A stretch of 64,000 bases of DNA from Apostichopus japonicus. Its lineage: Eukaryota; Echinodermata; Holothuroidea; Aspidochirotida; Stichopodidae. A program made the translations under genes and the position numbers. The notes beneath the pieces are model-generated. The model was not told where the DNA came from and did no database searches. It saw only the letters and a list, made by a program, of their open reading frames with translations. Shown one piece after another: positions 48,678 through 59,167 of this stretch (its first letter is position 1; each line of letters opens with the position of its first letter). Location of the stretch: positions 16,041,264 through 16,105,263 of the forward strand of contig NC_092583.1 in the NCBI RefSeq assembly GCF_037975245.1, written 5' to 3'.

Positions 48678-49006
48678 AGGGTGTGAAGACTCGCGCAAAA
48701 AGAAACGTCTAATGCCGGTAATCCGACCTAGACTGTTTCGAATGAGGTGTAACAGAAGTGTTAGACACCACCATCGATCCCACAAAATATGCTCACAGCT
48801 TGCTACCTTCGGTAATTAGACATTAGTGTGCAGTCAGTATACATACAGCTGCGGTTAATACCCACAGCACAGTATACAAACGATACAGCGATGGACATCT
48901 TATGTACAGCTAAAGACAACAAGATATCACGTTTCATCACTCTCTGTAGCGACAAGCAGAAAACTTAACTTGCAAGCAACGGAAAGTTAACTTTTTCAGA
49001 GCGCGT
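48678..49006. mobile_element. TTAA-type MITE, family A, copy 4 (right-truncated)
   Basis: TTAA at 48674-48677, then AGGGTGTGAAGACTCGCGC. It aligns with family A until CTTTTTCAGAGCGCG near 49003, where the right terminal repeat is missing. Confidence 0.85.
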
Positions 49007-51931
49007 TAAATCACTCTTTGTATAGGGAAACTCTGGTGACAAACAACCTAAAGAAGAGGAATACATACCACGCAGTAAGCTCAAAACCATATCTCAATAT
49101 CTTGCCATTAATTTGAAATACGGTTGACTGAATGTACCCTACTTTGACTGGCTGAACCTTCAACTACTTCAGGAAGTTGGATCACAGTATATGCAGGGGG
49201 TGTGCCGTGTGTGACGTCATCTGGGCAAATGCTCTTCAAAATCTGAACTTGGGCTATCGTGCATCTTCATGTTGATTTATCCTTGGAACCTCCTAAATTT
49301 GGAATGCATGCTTCGCTGTCAAAGTTCTCTATATATACTAAGAATTTCATCACACTGTATCGTTTTTTTTATCTTTCTTGCTAGAAATAATTTTGTTCCA
49401 CTGTGGATAAAATGATTTACAAATTATAAAGACAATCAAAAACACTGTTCAGCTGAAGTGCCCCTGTGACATCATCCGTTCTTATGTTGCCAGGTTCATT
49501 ATACAAAATAGTACAACATTTGCAAAATTCATATATCTTCGCGATACACAACGCTAACAGGATGTGATGTTCGTCTATAGCTCAGAAAATTTGAAGCAAT
49601 TTTGATAAGCAATCCAATTTTATACATCAGAAAATCATTCTAAGGAGAACCCGATACAGAAATCAGCCGTTTTCTTGCAGATTGCTTCAATATTACCCCC
49701 AAAATGATAAAAGAGTATTGCTCAAATCGGGATTTATGATCGATGGAACGAACTGATTGCACATCAGGCAGTTTGCTCATGGTTGAGTCACATCTTTATC
49801 ATTATTGATCACTTCTAATGGATATGATTTTCGTGTATGCGTTTGAGTGTGAATGACATATACCAGTTCATAAGGGAACGCCTAATTCAATAAGTAGGCA
49901 TATAGAAATATACAGAAATGATTATAAAAAAATTGATTAGTTATTACTATGGTGATCTTTATGGTGTCAGAAATTTTATGGATTAAAAATGTTGCTTTCA
50001 ACTTACCCTTAATAGTCACCTGATTGAGCAACGATAATAAGGCCCTTTCAATTCTAGTGGTTTCTTGTTCAGTTATTAGGGATGTTTTTTTTTTTATCAT
50101 TGATAATTTCAACCAGGATCCTAATCCCATGATTATATGCATAACAAGATATGAAACAGGATACAGAGGACCTTAATCCTTCAATTTCAATTTAAATATT
50201 TGTTTCTCATATGTACGGTATGTAAAAGTTAAATACAATATAGCAATACAGCTTGAAAATTAAACATAGGAAGAGCACAAAAACACAGGAAAAGACTGTT
50301 AAGCTACTGACCATGTATAAGTGAAGCAAAATACAGAACATTCAATACAATAAGGACAAGACAGAGGGACGCAAAGGAGAATATAGATAGGAAAAGAGGG
50401 AATTATAAGAGAGAGGAGAGGAGAAAACAGGCAAGATTAAGGATATAGGATGTATTAACATGAGGATATCTGCTGTTAACTACTGTTATTGCTTCTCCAT
50501 ATCATTTTGAAATATACGGAGACGTGGCATCCAAAGATAATAAAACACATCAGGGACTTTGTATTACAAATCAACGGACGACATCTGAAAGTTTATATCG
50601 GAGAATTAACCTTTGACTATATACACTGGACTGACTGGAGTACATTACACTATAGGTTTGTTTAACTTTGTTATAGTCACGTTGTGTCAGTGATAACTGC
50701 TGAATGAATCGAGAAAATCTGCAGAAAGATGACGGATAAAAAAAACACTTATACAAAAGCATTACGCTGAACAGAAACTATATATTAATACTTATGCTAG
50801 AAATATATGGAGCTGAATCACGACAGATGTACACAAGAAAGTGTTAGTTCAAATATGGTAGAATCTACGAAACTGACCACTATATATATAATCATTTGTT
50901 TAGACTTCTGTCCGTTTCACTTTCATACATATATCATTGTATACTCATTTGGATTGCTCGAAGCCCTCGTACAATACTTAAAGGAATACTGCCATCATAT
51001 TTATTAACATGTTTAAATTTGGAAGCAATACAGAAACAAGCAGACTATAAATGAGTAAATCCTCACTCGTATACTCAGTAGGTTCAAGCATATAGTTGTC
51101 TAAAGTATTCATACTCTGGGCATTTTAGCAATCATGGAATCTATAGAGAATACTGCAAAATAACAAAGTCGACTGATTCACTCTCGCTGATTTGTGTCAA
51201 GTTCGTTCTACGTGGTACTCGCGGCATTTTGGAAATCGGATATATGTATATAACGTGCAAGATACATCACTCCCATCATAGTGAGATAAATCGCACAAGA
51301 TTCGTCAAGCCGTGGTGCACTCAAGGGCTCGCGCTTGTAGTCTCGTTCACACCGTGCGTACTCATAACAAGTGGACTGCTAACGTACTTGTACCGATATA
51401 CTGAAGTTATACTCGTCGGCCTACAACAAGTCTACAAACGAATGAAGCTCATTTAAGGGTTACATATATTATAATATTATTTTATTTAGAGTATAAGGTT
51501 CTTCAATAAAAATCTGTTTACATTTAGATTGAATCGAGTCGATTCACAATGTTATATTGAGTGTGCTTTAGGTTAGGGCTCTGTTGTTCTGGTTATCAAG
51601 ACATTGACAGATATGCTAAGTCTCTCTAAAGCTCCTCAGTTGTGGCTAATTTGATGACGGGTTCGGCTCCTCAGTGCAGGCCTTAAAGTTAAACCTCTGT
51701 ATTGTAATTCTGCGATTCCTAAACTGGAACATGTTCTTCATATAAACAAACGAGCACCATCGGTTCACATTCAACACCATTTGTCAGTGAGTGGCAAATT
51801 AAACATACTATTTGAGGCCATCTGATTTACATGGAGTCCGTGCCTTATAGGCTAAATAGTCCAGCCAATTTAATCTCAGATGATTAATTGGTCGTTTATC
51901 AAAATTAAAAGTCGGTTACAACTAGACTGAT
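49007..51931. other. Intergenic, no gene recognised
   Basis: No exon, transposon end or tandem array was recognised. Short frames (for example 51229-51456) match nothing known to me. Confidence 0.45.
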
Positions 51932-52115
51932 TATAGTGTTTAGTTGTTATAAATAAAGACACGATGTTCTTGATTCATGAAGATTGATTGCCTGTTTATT
52001 TCTTACTCGTAAGTGCGTAGCACTGCCATCTTGGAGAGGGCGTACTTCAAGAATACATATCATAAGTACATATAATCTCACATAATGAATGTCAATACTA
52101 TAACTGAACACAACA
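51932..52115 (-). repeat. 3' LTR of the gypsy element
   Basis: On the minus strand it runs from TGTTGTGTTCAG to AACACTATA. It matches 56637-56820 except for ATAATGAATG versus ATAAAGAATG. It contains ACTTATGATATGTATTCTTG in both copies. Confidence 0.95.
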
Positions 52116-52128
52116 TTTCCCCCTCCTT
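52116..52128 (-). other. Polypurine tract
   Basis: AAGGAGGGGGAAA on the minus strand directly abuts the 3' LTR. This is the expected position and composition for the plus-strand primer of reverse transcription. Confidence 0.85.
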
Positions 52129-52293
52129 ATAACTGAAGTGTAATCCCTGCAGTAGGGTCATATGATTTTTTCTTTCCAGAATTCATGTTTGTAAAAGAAT
52201 ACCACATGCATAAATCAACAACTTTAACAAACTTGAATAATAAACATATTAAACTTCAAAGTGATCAAATTTCTGACTACTTTAAACATTAAA

Positions 52294-54849
52294 TTAGTCT
52301 ATGACATAATCCCTCACCCAAGTGGGTGGTCTACGGTTCCTGATGGGCCGTTCCCTAATTTCCTCCCGTCCTCTGGGCCTCTGACATGGTTCTACTTGAC
52401 CAGCCACAGGCAAGAGCCATTCTTCATTCCTGCCCTGGTTTTGGGCCCAACCTCCCATGTAGGGAACCAATCGCTCTACATTCCAGGTCTTGCCATCAGA
52501 CAGAATGTAGGTGCTTTGACCAACTTTCTTGGTTATTTGTAAAGGATCAGAATAACTGCTTTTGCCCTTTGGAATATGTCCTGGTAAGTGGACTCGTACC
52601 CAGTCATGCACCTTAAATACTCTGTGCTTAACCCTCTTTCTCTTGTCAAAATAATGCTTGCTCTTAGTCTGCGCATGCTCTACACGCTCTCTAACTCTAT
52701 CTGGGTCAGTCTGTGTAGGTACAGGGGTTGCTCCCACTATATCTAATTTGGTTCGCAGATGACGACCATGCAATGCCATCTTTGGGGATTCCCCCGTTGT
52801 AGCATGAGGGGTACTCCTGTAAATACACAGAAATTCTCGCACTGCCCTTTTCCTATTGGTGTTCTCTAGCCTAGCTGTTTGTAAGTAACCCTTGAACACC
52901 CTATTGAATCGCTCTACTGTACTATTCCCTTGAGGGTGGTAGATAGCGGACATTCTATGTACTATGTTTCTCGAACGCAAGAATTCTTTAAATTCATGAG
53001 AAGTAAATTGTACACCATGGTCCGTCACAATCTCTTTAGGGTAGCCTTCCCTACTGAACACAGTTAATAAAAACTCTATCACTGTGCTTGATGTGACAGT
53101 ATCCGTAAATGCAACCTCTGGCCACTTAGACTTGTAGTCTATCAGGGTAATTGCAAATCTGCATCCTAATGGTGCAGTCTCATCGGGACCCACTATGTCC
53201 AATCCCAGTTTGTCCCAACTACATTCTGGTAATGGTACTGGCTGCATTGGAGCTACTCTTGTGCTCACCGACTTATCAGCCAAGTTGCATGTTGCACAAT
53301 GCTTTACCATTGTGGTAACCTGGTTGTCCATGCCTGGCCACCAATATAGCTTTCTTATTCTCTGTTTTGTCCTTACCATACCCTGGTGTCCCTCATGGGC
53401 CATGCTAACTATGATACTTGTTAGTCCTGTAGGGACTACAACTTTTTCACCCCTGAATATGATATTGTCATGCACTGACAATTCATCATGCACACTGTAG
53501 TATGGCTTCACTTTATCATCTACTCCTGATTTACTCTGAGGCCATCCCTGCTGTATGTACCCTTTTATAGTTTGGCAAGCCTCGTCCCTATTCGTCTCAC
53601 TTTGTAGCTGAGTATAGGTAACGCTACTCTCCTGTAATACTGTTTGACAAACCGCAGCAATGTCGTCATCGTCATCATCGACTACGCCAATTGCTGGGTT
53701 ATGTTCCACTGGCAAACGGGATAGGGCGTCTGCCACTTTATTTTCTATACCAGGTTTGTATTCCACTGTATAATTGTAATGACAGAGGCGTGTAGCCCAG
53801 CGGGCAATCCGCATTGGCCTATGGCCAGTTCCACTAGTGGCTAACAATGTAGTCAATGCCCTATGATCTGTCCTTAGGACAAATGGTCTACCCCATAAGT
53901 ATGTATGCCATTTTTCAATCGCCCATACACATGCCAAGGCCTCCCGTTCTCCCACTGAATATTTCTGTTCTGCAGCGGTTAGTTTACGGGATGCAAAACA
54001 CACAGTGACCTCTTGCCCCCCTTGAATTTGTGTCATTACAGATCCAACACCATACCCACTAGCATCAGTTGTAACAATGGTCTCCCTATCCGGATCAAAT
54101 AAGGCTAGCGCTGTACTATTGATGATTTCATGCTTTACTGCCTGAAATGCCACTTGGGCCTCCTTTGTCCATTCAAAGGCATCAGCTACCATTGTATCCC
54201 TAATGTACTGAACTCGTGTGGCAAAGTGACGAATAAATTTGGAGTAATATCCCACCAGCCCCAAGAAAGATTTCACTTGATCCCTATTTGTTGGGGTGGG
54301 AGCCTCATTAATTGCTCTCACCACGTCTGGGTTTGGGGATAGTCCCTTGTGATCCACCACGTGACCCAAGATTTCAATTGACCCCACATTGAACTCACAC
54401 TTAGAGTTCAGTTTCATCCCCACTGACCTGAGTTTGGTCAACACTGCATGCAATCTCTTATCATGCTCCCCCCTGTTTACACCATATACAATTATATCGT
54501 CAATGAAACATTGAACCCCTTTAATCCCCTGTAAAACAGAGCTCATGACACGTTGAAAACAGGTAGGAGCTGAGGCCAGGCCAAAGCAAACACGCTTATA
54601 ACGATAAAGGCCTTCGTGTGTCACAAACGTTGTTAAGTAACGTGAACTCTCTTCTAACTCAAGCTGGTAGTAAGCCGACTTAAGGTCTAATTTTGAGAAA
54701 AATTTGGCATTCCTAAGCTCAGACAGGAGCTCATCAATATTCGGTAGGGGGTATTTTTCAATCACTACCGCTTCGTTAACTTTTCGCAAATCAACACAAA
54801 TACGGATCCCCCATCCTTTTTCCACGCTACTACTACTGGGGATACCCAC
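52294..54849 (-). CDS. Gypsy pol: RT (main part), RNase H, integrase
   Basis: The frame continues RT after the break: ICVDLRKVN, YPLPNIDELL, CFGLASAPTCFQRVM and the catalytic FIDD (about residue 115). RNase H follows with TTDASG (about 258) and TDHRAL. Integrase has an HHCC zinc domain (HEGHQG ... HCATC, about 480-520) and the D,D,E core (LDIVGPDE about 550; VTDHGVQF about 605; NSTVERFNR about 640). A C-terminal domain ends near VERLVPYMGG. The annotated ATG is an artefact of the frame: the true reading enters from the gag-protease frame. All three enzymatic domains look intact. Confidence 0.95.
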   Translation of the reverse strand: MGIPSSSSVEKGWGIRICVDLRKVNEAVVIEKYPLPNIDELLSELRNAKFFSKLDLKSAYYQLELEESSRYLTTFVTHEGLYRYKRVCFGLASAPTCFQRVMSSVLQGIKGVQCFIDDIIVYGVNRGEHDKRLHAVLTKLRSVGMKLNSKCEFNVGSIEILGHVVDHKGLSPNPDVVRAINEAPTPTNRDQVKSFLGLVGYYSKFIRHFATRVQYIRDTMVADAFEWTKEAQVAFQAVKHEIINSTALALFDPDRETIVTTDASGYGVGSVMTQIQGGQEVTVCFASRKLTAAEQKYSVGEREALACVWAIEKWHTYLWGRPFVLRTDHRALTTLLATSGTGHRPMRIARWATRLCHYNYTVEYKPGIENKVADALSRLPVEHNPAIGVVDDDDDDIAAVCQTVLQESSVTYTQLQSETNRDEACQTIKGYIQQGWPQSKSGVDDKVKPYYSVHDELSVHDNIIFRGEKVVVPTGLTSIIVSMAHEGHQGMVRTKQRIRKLYWWPGMDNQVTTMVKHCATCNLADKSVSTRVAPMQPVPLPECSWDKLGLDIVGPDETAPLGCRFAITLIDYKSKWPEVAFTDTVTSSTVIEFLLTVFSREGYPKEIVTDHGVQFTSHEFKEFLRSRNIVHRMSAIYHPQGNSTVERFNRVFKGYLQTARLENTNRKRAVREFLCIYRSTPHATTGESPKMALHGRHLRTKLDIVGATPVPTQTDPDRVRERVEHAQTKSKHYFDKRKRVKHRVFKVHDWVRVHLPGHIPKGKSSYSDPLQITKKVGQSTYILSDGKTWNVERLVPYMGGWAQNQGRNEEWLLPVAGQVEPCQRPRGREEIRERPIRNRRPPTWVRDYVID

Positions 54850-56588
54850 TCGGATGCCTCCCGAACTGGTTCAATGACCCCCTCGTCTGTCAGACGCTTC
54901 AGCTCATTCGCAACTTTACCCCTGACTGCAAATGGTATGCGTCGTAGTTGCTGTTGTACTGGCTTGAAGCCAGGCTGAAGTTTTATTTTGTGGGCATAGC
55001 CTTTGATTCGCCCCACACCCTCAGAAAATAAATCCTGAAATTGCCCTGTAATGGCACTAGAATCATGTGTGTAACTGTTAGCATCATTACTGATGACTGT
55101 ACCATCATTAGGTATAAGTGTAGGCCTATGTCTAGTAGTTTTACCATGACTAATACCAGTGTTTTTATCACTACTAGTGTCAGGGCAAGTGTTAGGCTTA
55201 TCACCCTTGCTACCCCTCATAACACCGGGCGCACTAGGCATATTAGGTCTAGGCCCAACATCACTCGTACCCACCCGTAGACATGATAATGATTTGCCAT
55301 CCAACTGTAAGCCTAGTCCTTGGATGACATCTTTACCAATAAGGGAAATCCCCACCTCAACAACATAAATGTTGGCATGCATGCTCTTTCCTTTATGGCC
55401 CACTTTGGCCGTAAAACAACCTAAAGTTTGAATAACAGTGTTGTTGTAGGAAACAAGTTTCTTGTTTACTGGACCGAGGGATTCCCGCAAAAAATACTTA
55501 TCAAACCTTCTTGCATTCATGAGGGTAATATCACTGCCTGTGTCCACCACAAACCTCAGACTGATGCTGTTGATTTCCAGGTCACAGACGATGCTCGGTT
55601 TCGCGGAACCGGCTTCAACCGCTGGTTCTGTAACGTTAGAAATTCCCAACACCTGTACATTATCTGTTCCTTCATCGGTAGTACTAGGATTATGTAGCGT
55701 ACTGCTCTGTGTAGAATCCACCTTTCGAACACTTGCATTATTGTTGTTTTGTAAACAAACCCTCGCGAAGTGTCCTGTTTTACCACACGCGTCGCACTTA
55801 GCATTCTTTGCTCTGCATAGATGTGACTTGGCTAAATGTTGTTTCGATCCACAACGATAACAACACTGGCGCCCTCTGTTATCTGGAGTGTTCTGGTTTG
55901 TAAAACTAGAATTTCCCCGAGACTTTGTGAACTGCGACTGCGAGTTTCTAGCATCTCCTGATCTATGGTTGGAACGGTCAGAGTTCTTGCCCCTCGTAAA
56001 CTTGACATTTGCGCACGTCGCTTCTTCAGGCATTTTCCCAGATATGGAACGGGAGTCTCTTACTGCTTGTTCCACCTGTCGGGCGGTTTCTATCGCTTTG
56101 GGTAACTTCAAATCCATTTCCAAGAGTAGTCGTTCTCGTATACGTGTCGAGTTCGTTTTTTCGACGAGTTGATCCCGCAACATCTCGTCCAGGAAGGTTC
56201 CGAAATTACAAGTCGAAGACAACTCGCGTAATGCAGACATGTACGTGTCTACCGGCTCACCTGTTAGTTGTGCTCGCTTTCTGAAACGGTAGCGGGCTGC
56301 CACGACGTTTACTGTTGGTTCAAATCTTTTGTCCAAAACTCGGATAGTCCGATCGTAAACATCCTCGCCTTCTACAACGGGAAGGTCTGGCAATGTGTAG
56401 AAAATTCGCTGTCCTTCTAGTCCAAGCGAATGAAGCAGTATCGCCTGCTTTCGTCCGGCGGATGACGTATCCGTACCTGCCGCTAGCATGTAATTACTGA
56501 ACATGCGCTTCCATTGCGGCCACAGTGTAGGCGGCTCTCCAGGGCTTGATAGAAAAACGGGCGGAGGGAGTAGTCCCGAGGTAGCCAT
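54765..56588 (-). CDS. Gypsy gag, protease and start of RT
   Basis: The ATG at 56588 lies about 48 nt inside the 5' LTR edge. The N-terminal 230 residues are a capsid-like gag region (LWPQWKRMFSNYM; RYRFRKRAQ). Two zinc knuckles lie near residues 240-285: CYRCGSKQHLAKSHLC, which has non-standard spacing, and the standard CDACGKTGHFARVC. An aspartic protease DTGSD is near 348. RT begins with PVREASEWVSPVVVAWKKDG, after which the frame leaves RT and ends at 54765. Gag and pol seem to have been a single frame before the indel. Confidence 0.93.
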   Translation of the reverse strand: MATSGLLPPPVFLSSPGEPPTLWPQWKRMFSNYMLAAGTDTSSAGRKQAILLHSLGLEGQRIFYTLPDLPVVEGEDVYDRTIRVLDKRFEPTVNVVAARYRFRKRAQLTGEPVDTYMSALRELSSTCNFGTFLDEMLRDQLVEKTNSTRIRERLLLEMDLKLPKAIETARQVEQAVRDSRSISGKMPEEATCANVKFTRGKNSDRSNHRSGDARNSQSQFTKSRGNSSFTNQNTPDNRGRQCCYRCGSKQHLAKSHLCRAKNAKCDACGKTGHFARVCLQNNNNASVRKVDSTQSSTLHNPSTTDEGTDNVQVLGISNVTEPAVEAGSAKPSIVCDLEINSISLRFVVDTGSDITLMNARRFDKYFLRESLGPVNKKLVSYNNTVIQTLGCFTAKVGHKGKSMHANIYVVEVGISLIGKDVIQGLGLQLDGKSLSCLRVGTSDVGPRPNMPSAPGVMRGSKGDKPNTCPDTSSDKNTGISHGKTTRHRPTLIPNDGTVISNDANSYTHDSSAITGQFQDLFSEGVGRIKGYAHKIKLQPGFKPVQQQLRRIPFAVRGKVANELKRLTDEGVIEPVREASEWVSPVVVAWKKDGGSVFVLICEKLTKR

Positions 56589-56621
56589 GATTGTAAAAAC
56601 ACGTCCAAGTTGTAAAATTTT

Positions 56622-56634
56622 CTCCTCGTCGCCA
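56622..56634 (-). other. Primer-binding site
   Basis: TGGCGACGAGGAG on the minus strand starts two nucleotides after the 5' LTR and would pair with the CCA end of a tRNA. The tRNA identity is not assigned. Confidence 0.7.
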
Positions 56635-56636
56635 AA

Positions 56637-56820
56637 TATAGTGTTTAGTTGTTATAAATAAAGACACGATGTTCTTGATTCATGAAGATTGATTGCCTGT
56701 TTATTTCTTACTCGTAAGTGCGTAGCACTGCCATCTTGGAGAGGGCGTACTTCAAGAATACATATCATAAGTACATATAATCTCACATAAAGAATGTCAA
56801 TACTATAACTGAACACAACA
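56637..56820 (-). repeat. 5' LTR of the gypsy element
   Basis: A 184-bp LTR, nearly identical to 51932-52115. It is followed on the right by the CTGAT target duplication. Confidence 0.95.
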
Positions 56821-57629
56821 CTGATAGAAGTGTGTTAAAATCTATTTGACATATCAAAGAAAGTGTGTGTTAAATCTACGGATTACGCAATACACGAAAA
56901 GTTTCGGAAACTCGCCCAGAGAGCCTCACCGGTGAATTCAGCACGCATCACATAAGCGTTTTATATAATCAGGCGCGTATCCAGGATTTTCAAACCCGGG
57001 GGGCGCGAATTACTATCTAAGCGGAGCGCCACCATCGGTTGGCGCGCAGCGTACAAGAAAATTTCTTGTTTTGAAACCCCCCAGGTCACCGGAAACGGCA
57101 CTTCTCGGGCTTGAAATGACCAAGCAGATGTACACTTTTTGCCTGAGAACCAAGTATTTCCTAATAGATTTTTTTCCATCCATAACCTTTTTGAAGATTG
57201 TCAACCCGGCACACATCATGTTCGACCTGATCGCATCTCCTGTGGGTCTTTGCTTTTGTAGGTGATTCTACGTCGCGGCCCACAATACCCGTCAGCCCCA
57301 CTTTTCAAGGTTTTAAGCCCCATATTTGTTGAGAATTTGAAAATTCAGATTTCTCGTGAATAAACTCACTTGAAAACATACCCATAATGTTGTACAAAAT
57401 TTCATCTATGGACAACCAATATAGAAAAACTTCCTTCAACCCCTAACAGACCGGTCAAAATTGCACGAGTAGAGGGAAATGTGATGCAGAATGTTGGTGA
57501 GAAATTTTCTAAACAGACACAGTTAATTTATTGGTGTACAAATATTGCAACCTGTTATAACGGCTATTATAAAACTTGGTTGAAGGAAATGAAAAAATAG
57601 CAGATATTTCCGAGAGCGAACACTACACA

Positions 57630-58302
57630 CATAGGCGTAGGAGGCGCGGCGGCAGTGGCGGAGCTAGGGGTATTGGTCAGGAGTGGCGAGAATGGTCTGT
57701 AGGGGCGCTTTCGACACTATCTAAGCGGAGCGCCACCATTGGTTGGCGCGTAGCGTACAGAAAATTTTTGAGTAAAGATACTCCCTAGATCGCCGGAAAT
57801 GACCCTTTCCGGGCCTGGCTTATTTGCAGATAAACGAAGAATAAGGTGTCATCGCCAAATTACACCAAGAAAATGTGACAAACGTCAATAAGTAGATGAG
57901 AGCGCAATAAAAAAGTCAATAATCTAGAATAAGTAAAAAGTGGTAAAGAGCCGAAAAAGGCGCCAGCAGTCCATTAGAGTCCGTCAGGGGGGGGGGGGCA
58001 TCGGCCCCCCTGACCGTATGGACGCTCCGCCACTGCGCGGCGGGGGTGCAGCCCCTAATTCGCCATTACTAATGTAAAAGAGAGTTTTGACATAATTGGA
58101 CCTTCATGCTTTTTATACATCTACATGAGACATGTCGTTGTTTACATTAGCATCCCGCGGTATACTGCGCAATTTGAACGGACCGTACGGTACATGATTG
58201 CATGCGATGAAATAACCGATGCTTGCTTATATGATATTGACATGAAGACGTTGAACGCGCGCTTCGCGCGCGAAAAATTTTTGGTTGTTTTTTCAGGCAA
58301 GT
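57630..58302. mobile_element. Nested hAT-type MITE, right end deleted
   Basis: CATAGGCGTAGGAGGCG at the left corresponds to 4408 in copy 1. The right terminal repeat present at 4820-4842 is absent: CAGGCAAGTC is followed directly by GGACAGTTTTGAGGC. It contains the inserted MITE 57653-58035. Confidence 0.75.
57653..58035. mobile_element. hAT-type MITE, innermost insertion
   Basis: It is flanked by a perfect 8-bp duplication, CGCGGCGG, at 57645-57652 and 58036-58043. The ends are CAGTGGCGGAGCTAGGGG and, inverted, CAGTGGCGGAGCGTCCATAC. It is the same family as 37283-37747 and carries the hairpin module from 57718. Confidence 0.95.
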
Positions 58303-59167
58303 CGGACAGTTTTGAGGCTTTTCATCCTGGAACGCCATTTTCATGCTCACTGATATGATGTGATATCTGCTGTTTGCGTTACAAATTCGAACAGGCGCGT
58401 AGCGAGGAATTTGCCAAGGGAGGGGCGAAGCCTGTAGGCAAATTATCTAAGCGTAGCGTCACCATATGTTGGCGCGAAGCGTACAAGAAAATTTTGGCCG
58501 AAAATGCCTCCCAGATCGCTGGAAATGGCACTACCCAGGACCATTTGTTAGCGCGAAGCGTACAAGCAAGTTTTGGCCGAAAATGTCCCCAGATCGCTGG
58601 AAATGACACTTCCCAGGCCTTGTAAGTTGCTTCTAAGCACTTTCTATTTTGAAATTACCTAGCGATATCATTTAAAAAAATGCTGAATGGGGGGGGGGGG
58701 CGGGCGGTCGCCCCCATCCCAAAATGCGTCATGTTCCCCGACGACACGGTCGAGTTCGAGACCAGCCACAGTTGGTTTCAGAGCACAATTCTACACACGC
58801 GTTATGATAGACCATATATAGTATATATATAGATCATTAGTGAGAGAGGAAAATGGAAACGTCAAAAAATGGAGTTGTCGGTGTAAAGGGTAGGGTGAGT
58901 CACACTTTTACGAAATCATTGATCCGTCACTGGCTAGCCTTCAGCGCTGTAATGATGTCACTGTTCCTCTTTCTCTTCCCGGTGTCTTCGCGTTTTTCTT
59001 TTACTCCCTCCTTTTCTCCTTTTTCTCTCTTTCTTCTTTTTCTTTTCCCTTCCTTCCTCTCCTCCTCCTCTTTTTTCCTTTTTTCTTCCCTTTTTTTCTC
59101 TCCTCTTTTTCTTACCCGGGGGGCGCGCGCCCCCAACGCCCCCCCCCCTGGATACGCACCTGATAAT

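Larger units (their letters stand above)
51932..56820 (-). mobile_element. Ty3/gypsy LTR retrotransposon, near-complete
   Basis: This 4.9-kb element is flanked by CTGAT at 51927-51931 and 56821-56825, a 5-bp target duplication. It has two 184-bp LTRs that differ at one noticed position, a primer-binding site, a polypurine tract and a gag-protease-RT-RNase H-integrase order in minus-strand frames. Integrase after RNase H identifies Ty3/gypsy. The near-identical LTRs imply recent insertion. One frameshift in a C5 run (54808-54812) splits the polyprotein inside RT, so this copy is probably not autonomous as read. Confidence 0.95.
56970..59162. mobile_element. Composite non-autonomous DNA transposon, copy 2
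   Basis: It is flanked by ATAAT at 56965-56969 and 59163-59167. The ends are CAGGCGCGTATCCAGG and, inverted, CAGGTGCGTATCCAGG, as in 3727-5658, and it aligns with that copy through most of its length. It shares the nested hAT-type element at the equivalent position (from 57630) but lacks that element's right end near 58303. It has gained a further MITE (57653-58035) and an extra partial hairpin module (about 58548-58620). A pyrimidine tract precedes the GC-rich right end. Confidence 0.88.

Noticed and set aside
55462-55860. 132-codon plus-strand frame and neighbours in 52-56 kb
   Set aside because: Antisense shadows of the gypsy gag-pol frames.
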